Below are positions 46,809 through 54,900 of a DNA stretch of 64,000 nucleotides, piece after piece. The position numbers were made by a program, and so were the translations under genes. Source of the DNA: Maniola hyperantus (taxonomy: Eukaryota > Arthropoda > Insecta > Lepidoptera > Nymphalidae); NCBI RefSeq assembly GCF_902806685.2, contig NC_048556.1, forward strand, positions 1,612,001-1,676,000, in the 5' to 3' direction. Numbering within the stretch: position 1 is the first letter of the stretch; each line of letters begins with the position of its first letter. The notes below the pieces were generated by a model, which had not been told where the DNA came from, made no database searches, and was given only the letters and a program-made list of their open reading frames with translations.

Positions 46809-47195
46809 TACCATTACAGGCAAATTTTGCACCCCACTCTGCGGTTTAACGAACAAATTGCGATGGTACTGTAACGTATGATATAACTGTAGTCGTAGAT
46901 ATGCAGGGAATCCAGCTAAGCCGATCTGTACCATCATTGACCAACTGACAGGAGGTCCACAGTCCCAGCGCTCTTTGCACAGGAATGCGTACATACCGTC
47001 TGGTGGCCGTATAGCTAATTTTAGAACATACCACGACGTCAAAAGACGTCCAAATGCAGTTGAAAAACAAAACATCGGATTGCGTCGGCCCCAGCCCACT
47101 GCGGACATTCTCGAAACTCGAAAGCTGTTCATGAACCCACGACGACGTGGGGCCACGACGCGGTTTAGGGTTAGACGATCTCGATCACATTTCAC
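46809..47195 (-). CDS. Unrecognised open frame, possible exon of an unnamed gene
   Basis: 129-codon minus-strand frame (the first ATG in frame is 21 codons in, at Met of MNSFRVSRM). It contains aromatic/aliphatic stretches such as STAFGRLLTSWYVLKLA and MMVQIGLAGFPAYLRLQLY, which could be one or two membrane segments, and Cys-Gly-Pro-Pro. A possible donor (CCT|GTAATG) lies near the 3' end. The residue composition looks protein-like, with no repeat family recognised in it. I do not know any family it belongs to. It could equally be a chance frame or an unknown transposon fragment. Confidence 0.25.
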
Positions 47196-48230
47196 ACTAA
47201 AACGGCACGTATCGATTTTAAATGCACATAATACCTTTACTTTCAGCTTTTTCCGTAATATCTTTCACGTCATCAACCATCTTGCTGGATGACAGTCACT
47301 CACTGTTCACTTTTTTATTCGAACATATTTCGAAAACTCATACTTCGTTCACTATTTTCAGCCAGACACGGCCAGCCAGCGATCTATACGACACGGCACT
47401 TCGTTGATCGTTCCGTTCACTGCCAGCGACGTATGAACGGCGATTGGCGAACAATCACTGAAGATGGCGTCAATAAAAAAGTTTAAACCGCTAATCCGAA
47501 CAAATAAACGACTAATATCGTCTCATTAAACTATTTTATGGTGTTACTTTGTGAAGTTATTGTTTATCAAATCAAATTTGAACCCACCGATTGCAATTTT
47601 CAGCTGATTTTATTTTTTTATTTTGGAAAAGAAATTAGTCTGAGGAAATTAACGTTTTATAAATATTTTGAATCTGTATCAGTTGATCATGCCATCTATC
47701 GACACAAATTTAAACTTTTTGACATTGCAGTTGTAATAAGTTTGGTTTTAAATAATTTTTAAAGCTATTTTTATTATATAAGTTGTAATATCTTCTAGGT
47801 AGTTACTAATTTGAATAATCTGAAAGAAAAATTCTTCAACAGATGGCGCTATATAAATCATGCAACAAGAAAGTTATCGTACTGCGTACCTACTGTAGAT
47901 ATGGAACGTCATGGTGCTTATTAAGTAGTTCTACGCTTCGTCAATAGATAGCGCTAGCCATTCGAATTTAATTCAATTTCCATGTTTAAAATTAGAACAG
48001 CTGTTTAGAACAGCTTATGTCTTCGAAAAACACTCTTCACCTCAAAAGTTAGAAAGTTTAAAAACAGCTATTAACTACCTCATATTATGTACTAACGGAA
48101 CTCGGAAGTGCCTAAAATTTACTTAAGTACTAAATTTTTTTGGTCAGAAATTCTCATTGACAGTCCGGAGTTGAATTGGCGGTGTTATATACTAGAATAT
48201 AGACTGGAAAAAACAGCTCTACCTTTTCCA
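47196..48230. other. No repeat recognised; possible gene-flanking region
   Basis: Right of the unassigned frame 46809-47195. 47400-47480 is GC-richer and could hold a promoter for it, but no motif is clear. 46379-46808 is AT-rich and blank. Confidence 0.3.
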
Positions 48231-48365
48231 GTTCATGAGATACAACCCGCTGATAGACAGACGGACGGACAGCGGAAGCTTAGTAGTGGTCCCGTTGTTG
48301 GTATCCTTCGGGTACAGAACCCTCAAAAATGCGCGGGGCGGTGTCGTCCGCCGTGGCCGAGATTG

Positions 48366-48550
48366 TTTTTTTTTTTAAGAAAAACCATGCTAGCCATGAT
48401 AAATGACTAATACCTATTTCCCTTTCCTCTCCAACTAAGCGTCAGGTTTGTGCTAGGAGTAGGTTCGACAATAGTGCAACGGGCGGGATTTGAACCGTCG
48501 ACCTTTCTTCGGTTTTCAGCCCACTCCTTTACCGGTCGAGCTAGAGGCTC
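48366..48550 (-). mobile_element. SINE-2
   Basis: T-run at 48366, body CTCCAACTAAGCGTCAGG, head ATTTGAACCGTCGACC. Confidence 0.7.
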
Positions 48551-48804
48551 TAAATTCGCTCAGAAGACGTTATAATAATTATTTTGACCTGTCATCGAAT
48601 ACAAAAAGTAAAACACCAAAAGTTAGAAAGTTCAATAGTTCTGTATCATCGGAAGCGACAATAAATCGCCTTCGAAAGAGAAATCTCGCATTCCGTTAGC
48701 ATCGTGCGCTACGCGTTGCCAGGAACATGATTTCCTCTAAGTATTGTAATTTATTTTTTGTTTTAATTACCGCTTCTTAAACTGTATCTACTAGCTAACT
48801 CGCT

Positions 48805-48885
48805 AGTTTGTAGCGCGGGTGCTGTGCGGGTGTGCGGGGCATCCTCCCGCCTCATACCCCGATTGTCATCTCAACATGTCGCGGA
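48805..48885. mobile_element. Rep-G partial copy
   Basis: GCGGGTGCTGTGCGGGTGTG, then TCATCTCAACATGTCGCGG. Confidence 0.55.
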
Positions 48886-48901
48886 TTATTCCTATCCTAC
48901 C

Positions 48902-49000
48902 CAGTGGCGTGCACAGGGTTTGAAGCCAGGGTAGGCATTAGTTAGGTACGAAACCTGTTTTTTTGCATACAACTGGGGTAAGCAGTGCATTATGCTTCTA
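48902..49000 (+). mobile_element. hAT-type MITE, truncated
   Basis: The left end CAGTGGCGTGCACAGGG is present. The right end is lost after GCAGTGCATTATGC. Confidence 0.7.
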
Positions 49001-49106
49001 TGCCGGCCCGTGCACGGTGTAGTATAAGTCTACCTTTATGCGTTTTGCTGTTTGTTTCATCTACTGAAGTTTTATTAGCTTAAAGTTCGTTCATAAATTG
49101 TACCTA

Positions 49107-49287
49107 CAGTACGCGGCCGAAAGTAATGTACATCGACCTTTAGAAGGAGATAGCCAATTTGTAGAGCACTGTCTTTGTCGTTGAGCCCGACAAAACGTCA
49201 TAATAGGTATGAGTGACAGAGACAACGCTCTACAAAGCCGAAATGTCATTCTAAAGGGCGACGTACATTACTTTCGGCCGCGTACTG
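49107..49287. mobile_element. Tc1/mariner-like MITE (CAGTACGCGG family)
   Basis: About 181 bp with inverted ends CAGTACGCGGCCGAAAGTAA, flanked by TA on both sides, as expected for TA target duplication. Inner arms repeat GTTGTCTCTGTC-type sequence. Other copies 3354-3525 and 55557-55734. Confidence 0.75.
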
Positions 49288-49445
49288 TATCTAATCTACA
49301 TAATAATTACTTTACGAGTAGGTACTATAATACCTATCTATTACAACTATTCGAGGGTCGATTCATTTGAATTTGTATAATAATTATTATGTTTCGAATT
49401 CGCAGCAGTTTGCATCCGCTAACATTGCCTTCCATTAAGATTGCG

Positions 49446-49527
49446 GACTACGGATTAAAAACCTCCTCCCCCCCTCCACCTGAAAGATAGAGCGGAGGGG
49501 GGGGGGGAGAGGTTTTTAGTCCGTAGG
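49446..49527. repeat. C/G-run hairpin
   Basis: GACTACGGATTAAAAACCTC followed by a C-run, mirrored by a 13-nt G-run and GAGAGGTTTTTAGTCCGTAG. Possibly a small MITE; the G-run could also form quadruplex or cause assembly errors. Confidence 0.65.
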
Positions 49528-49689
49528 CCATTGTGGAGTCGGGCATACCGGAGGCATCCATAAGGATTTTCCTCCTCCCCGAACGAATAAAAAAAAAAAA
49601 CATTGCCTTCCAAAAGCCTACCTACCTATTATTTTGGCAAAATAGTACTAGGTACGTTTTATTGATTTTATTCTAGTAAAGGTGAACCT

Positions 49690-50250
49690 ACCTACTGGTC
49701 CAAGGTGCTGGAATAGCGACCTCAGACCGGAAAGCGCAGCCTTGGAAGACCCCTCTGGATAGATGACATCATCATCATCATGATCAACCCATCGCCGGCT
49801 CACTACAGAGCACAGGTCTCCTCTCAGAGTGAGAAGGGTTTGGCCATAGTCTACCACGCTGGCCATGTGCAGATTGGTAGACTTCACACACCTTTGAGAA
49901 CATTTTGGAGAACTCTCAAGCATGCAGGTATCCTCACGATGTTTTCCTTCACCGTTAAAGCAAGTGATATTTAATTAATTAAAACGCACATAATTCCGAA
50001 AAGTTAGAGGTGCGTGCCCGGGATCGAACTCCCAACCTCCGATTGGAAGGCGGACGTTATATACACTATGCTATCACAGCTTTTTTCTATCTATCTATCT
50101 AGCTATCACAGATAGATGACATACTTACATAATATATTTGAGTTGCAATAAGGAACCGCTCCGCTGGATTGTGGGCGCAAGACCGTGGCGTGTCCTTCCA
50201 AGATACAGGGTCCAGCAGTGGACGTCTATTGGTTGATGATGATGATGGTG
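49690..50250 (+). mobile_element. RTE LINE 3' end interrupted by a SINE-3 insertion
   Basis: The left part (49690-49769) and right part (50150-50250, ending TTGATGATGATGATGG) are consecutive portions of an RTE 3' end. Between them lies a SINE-3 bounded by the 11-bp direct repeat ATAGATGACAT (49759-49769 and 50112-50122). Confidence 0.65.
49770..50111 (-). mobile_element. SINE-3 with target-site duplication
   Basis: Minus-orientation copy between the 11-bp repeats ATAGATGACAT, inserted in an RTE 3' end. The 5' end is followed by a short (TATC) run before the duplication. Confidence 0.8.
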
Positions 50251-50301
50251 ATGATATCTAAGTACCTGTTAATATAAACTACCTACTATAACTATGGCTT
50301 T

Positions 50302-50436
50302 GTTTTTTTTTAAAAAAAAAAAGAATATTAGCCAAGTGTATTGGTGATAATATTCCCCTTTCCCCTCTAATAGCGTAAAGCTTGTGCTAGGAGTACGACA
50401 ATAGTGAAACGTGTGGGATTTGAACCGGCGACCTTC
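50302..50436 (-). mobile_element. SINE-2, 5' truncated
   Basis: T/A runs, body and box B region are present; the box A end is lost where Rep-C begins at 50437. Confidence 0.6.
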
Positions 50437-50537
50437 TTATGCTCGCAACTTCGTTCGCATGGACTACACAAATTTCAAACCCCTGTTGCACCCCCTAAGG
50501 GGTTGAATTTTCAAAAATTCTTTTTTGTCGGATGTCT

Positions 50538-50887
50538 CCCTGACGACCTCCCTGGCGGAGTGATGAGCGCTGTGGTCTTAATAGTGGGAGGTCCCGGGTT
50601 CGATTCCTGGCAGGGGTTTGGAATTTTATAATTTCTAAATTTCTGGTCTGGTCTGGTGGCAGGCTTCGGCCGTGGCTAGTTACCACCCTACCAGCAAAGC
50701 CGTGCCGCCAAGCGATTTAGCGTTCCGGTACGATGCCGTGTAGAAACCAAAGGGGTATGGGTTTAATAAAAACTGCCATACCCCTTCCAGGTTAGCCCGC
50801 TATCATCTTAGACTGCATCATCACTTACCACCAGGTGTGATTGCAGTCAAGGGCTTACTTGTATCTGAATTAAAAAAAAAAAAAAAA
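50538..50887 (+). mobile_element. SINE-1, full length, nested in Rep-C
   Basis: Complete element with box A, box B (GGTTCGATTCCTGGCAGG) and a 16-nt A-run. It interrupts a Rep-C copy that runs 50437-50537 and resumes at 50888. Confidence 0.85.
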
Positions 50888-51352
50888 GTCTACAATCTGC
50901 TTTTTTGCATGCCAACAGCCCGATCCGTTCAGTAGAGTTGTGTGTTGATAGATCAGTCAGTCAGTCAGTCAATCAGTAAGTCAGCTTTTCCTTTTATATA
51001 TTTAGAAGCTAGCTGATAACTCCTTCACCATGGATTCTTTTTTAACTAGCTGATGCCTGCGACGTCGTTCGTTTTAAAAATCCCGTGAGAACTTTTTAAT
51101 TTTCCAGGATAAATAGGAGTGTTTAACTATACGGACCTTATCTATTTAGGTATGTAAAATTAATTAATTTTATTAGCCGAGTATCTAATCGCGTAACAAA
51201 AATACAAAAAAAATCATACAATCAAAATTTTTTAATTTATTCAAAATAGGTAATAAATGACTCTTTCTGATTGTCAGTTGTTGGACTTGTTGGATTTGTA
51301 AGATATTATAGTGGTGATACTTATAACGCAAACTAAAAACTAAAGCTACGAG

Positions 51353-51498
51353 CAGTGGCGTGCACAGTGTTTGAAGCCAGGGTAGGCATTAGTTAGGTAG
51401 AAACCTGTTTACTGGCAGGTCATAATGAAAAATATGCATTGAGCTATTTCAACTGGGGTAAGCAGTGCATTTATGCCTCTATGACCTGCGCGCCATTG
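51353..51498 (+). mobile_element. hAT-type MITE (CAGTGGCGTGCA family)
   Basis: 146 bp with 8-bp repeat GCTACGAG (51345-51352, 51499-51506), inserted in a LINE 3' tail. The right end has one change (CATTG). Confidence 0.85.
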
Positions 51499-51573
51499 GC
51501 TACGAGGGTCCCACACGAAATCGAAACAAAATCGAATTGAGAACCTCCTGAAGTCCGCTAAATATAAAGAGTG

Positions 51574-51937
51574 CACCCGTTTGTTTTAAGTTCCTACGGA
51601 ACACAAAAAATTAACATTAAAACAAAATTAAATTAACACAAAAATCCTCATTGATACCCTAATCGGCATACCTATAGGTACTTACATAAAATGCGTAAAA
51701 AATGACTTCTCACGCGCCATTTTAACTTTATGTCTCAAATTTCATGTCAAAGGTACGATTTTAGCCCTTATTTTAAAGGTGAACTGTACTTTTGATATGA
51801 GAGTTGAGGTTGAACCATTAGTTAAAATGGCGCGTGAGAAGTCATTTTGTACTGACTATACTTAGTCTTGTTTCAAATAAATGCACAATTACCTTAGTCA
51901 ATGTATATTAACCTGTTGAACTGATCAGATGTAATAA
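51574..51937 (+). promoter_or_regulatory. Upstream region of transporter copy 1 with MITE insertion
   Basis: Bases 51574-51680 and 51885-51937 are homologous to 59010-59228 ahead of copy 2, so the duplicated unit includes 5' flanking DNA. Between them copy 1 has an extra palindromic element (about 51693-51854) whose arms carry TGACTTCTCACGCGCC and its complement, ending about 84 bp before the ATG. No TATA box can be assigned with confidence. Confidence 0.5.
51693..51854. mobile_element. Palindromic MITE in the upstream region of transporter copy 1
   Basis: Arms ATGACTTCTCACGCGCC and GGCGCGTGAGAAGTCAT, with an inner inverted pair around GGTAC/GTACT. A related half is at 42140-42200. Confidence 0.7.
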
Positions 51938-51964
51938 ATGGCTGCTAAAGCTAGTCATCAAAAG
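51938..51964 (+). CDS. transporter copy 1, coding exon 1
   Basis: 27-nt coding part encoding MAAKASHQK, donor AAG|GTGGGT, phase 0. Its match is at 59229-59255 ahead of copy 2 (MAAKPSHHK, donor AAG|GTAGGC), and the flanking upstream bases are also homologous. The 5' UTR is presumably contiguous upstream; its start is not determined. Confidence 0.7.
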
Positions 51965-54900
51965 GTGGGTCAAAGTCTAAGTCAAAGTCATTTATTCAAA
52001 TTAGGTAGGTACCACTGTAGTCACATAGAGATTTATATATGGGTTTACAATAGGTATACCTTTTTTTTTCTATTTGAAATTATTATTAAGTAGACAACAA
52101 AAAAAAACTATATATAGTATATACAATATACATACAGAAAAACTTATCACTAAAAAATTTATATTTACCACTGTAGTTAGGAATTTGTAATTGGTTTTCA
52201 ATAGAGTCTTGGACCATTATAGTAATAAAATGATGTGATTTTTTTTGTGTAGCGGTAGTTTATGGGGCTACAATTTATTATTTCTACTTAAAGGGAATAA
52301 TTTAAAAAGTCGTGATTTTTATTTATTTGTAACATAATTGATTAATAACGTCACGCTGTACGGAAAGTGAATAATGACGTCACAATCCGTAAACGACAAA
52401 TATTTTTCAATTTTTTAACAAAACACTTTGTAATATGGGGAACTCTCAGGCATGCAGGTTTCCTCACGATGTTTTCCTTCGCAGTTAAAGCCTGTTTAAA
52501 TAAAATGCACATAGCTCCGAAAAGTTAGAGGTACGTGCCCGGGATCGAAGGCTATCACCAGTTTTTGCCACTAGGCTATTACCGCTTTTGGCCACTAGCA
52601 TTTCACCGCTTTTGGCCACTAGGCTATCGCCGCTTTTTAGGGTTTCGTAGCTAAATGGCAAAAAACGGAACCCTTATAGATTCGTCATGTCTATCTGTCT
52701 GTCTGTCTGACTGTCTGTCCGTCCGTATGTCACAGCCACTTTTTTCCGAAATTATAAGAGCTATACTGTTGAAACTTGGTAAGTAGATGTAGTCTGTGAA
52801 CGGCATTAAGATTTTCACACAAATAGAAAAAAACAATAAATTTTGGGGGTTCCCCATACTTAGAACTGAAACTCAAGTTTTTTTTTATCAAACCCATACG
52901 TGGTATCTATGGATAGGCCGTAAAAATGATATTGAGGTTTCTAATATAATTTTTTTCTAAACTGAATAGTTTGCGCGAGAGACACAACTAAAGTGGTAAA
53001 ATGTCCCCTCCCCCTCCCCTGTAACTTCTAAAATAAGAGAATAATAAAACTAAAAAAATATATGATGTACATTACCGTGCAAACTTCCACCGAAAATTGG
53101 TTTGAACGAGATCTAGTAAGTAGTCTTTAATTTATCGTGTAAAATGTCGAAAAAATACGACTGTAGTACGGAACCCTCGTTGCGCGACCCTGACTCCCAC
53201 TTGGCCGTTTTTTTTATTTTAACTTGATAAAATTAGTGTTTTACATAATACTTACCTACTTGATTAGTGTTGTTCATATTATCATCACACCGGTTTAGGA
53301 TTATCACATGTACTTACCACTTGTTTGTTTAAAAATTGGTATCACTAATTAGTAATTTAGTGTCCGACTAAAGGTCGATTTAGCCGAAGCCGAGTCCGAT
53401 TAATCGGCTATCACGACTTCGGCCGAAGTCGAAGCCGAAGGTTTAATAACCCTGAGAAGTTCAGTTCAGATAAAAGCCTAAAAAGTATAAGCAAATTTTT
53501 TTCTACTTTATGTTGACCGTTGCTTTATTGACGGCGGCCGGCCATATAGAGTTAGACTTAAAACGAGACAGAGCTATTATCTCTCACATAAATCTGTCTA
53601 TCTCGTTTTAGTATAATCAGTGGCGTGCAGATTATAGAGGCGTAAAAGCACTGCTTACCCAGGGTGACATAGCTTCGTGCTCATTTTTCATCATGACAGT
53701 TAATAACAGTAACCTAACTAAGTAATACCTACTAGACTAGCTTCGAATCCTGTACACGCCACTGGGTGTAATGTGGCCGGCCGCCGTCAATAAGACGACA
53801 GTCAACGTTATAGACCCCCGGGGGATATACCATAAGCGAAGTGAGCGCGCTATCGCTTCGCGATATCATTTATAATTATTGCATCGTTTGCACCCGAATT
53901 TCCCATCAATGGTGAAAATATTAACTGTATCTATTGTATAATGTTTTATGTATTCCATTTTGATCGCGTGCCTACAGGCGCTAGACTGAATAGACTTGAT
54001 TGATAGACTAGACCAGAGGGCGCTAGGATATTGATTGCACCCGGGCATTACATAGCCGACCCTGGTCTCATTATAAGTAGGTATAGGAACCTATTAAAGT
54101 ACGCAGCAGGTCGAAATGGCAATCGGGGAGGGAACAGGGTCCACTTTAACCCGGTGCCGACGAGCGCGGGTGACGTGCGGGTGTGCGGGGCGTCCCCTCG
54201 GCTCATACCCCGATTGCCATCTCGACCTGTAGCGTAGTATAACTACCTAATACCTATGGTCATTTAAAAAAAAATTATTACTAAAGTACTACCTACTAAC
54301 CATTAATTTTAAGTTTGTTTTTTAGGCACAAGATGAATAAACTAATTTTTTTTCTTTCTTTCTATTGATTTCAGATTTTCGTGATAGCAACACTGAATCT
54401 CGTCGTTTTATCATGCGGGTTCACGTTCGGTCACATGAGCGGGATGGTGCGAGCGTTGCAACAGCGGGATGAGGGCATAGTTCTCAGCGAAAATGAGATA
54501 TTTTTGATGGGTGAGTCATTGGAGGGTTCATTTTATACGGCGCTTGTCCATATGAGTTTGTTGTTGGCTCTTCTCAGACCCTGGGCACCCTTGTAGTTTG
54601 GTTGTGAGTTTACGTAATTAATTATCACCACATTGGTACACTTCTGGGGATTCTGAGCTGAGCACAACCTAATTTTAGAACACTCTCTACATTAGCTTCT
54701 TACTAATATAATACGAAAAGGACAGACGCAGTTTGACAGTTTTAAATTTAATTTTAAGATGGTAAAACCCGTAATTGTAGCGCACAGTCGCGAGCGTAGC
54801 GTGCACTAAAATTTAGAGTCTTTAAATGTAAAGTTCATGTTCTGTCCCTGCATTGTTAAAAAGAAAAGGATGCAGATACTCTAAATTTAGTTTAGAGAAA

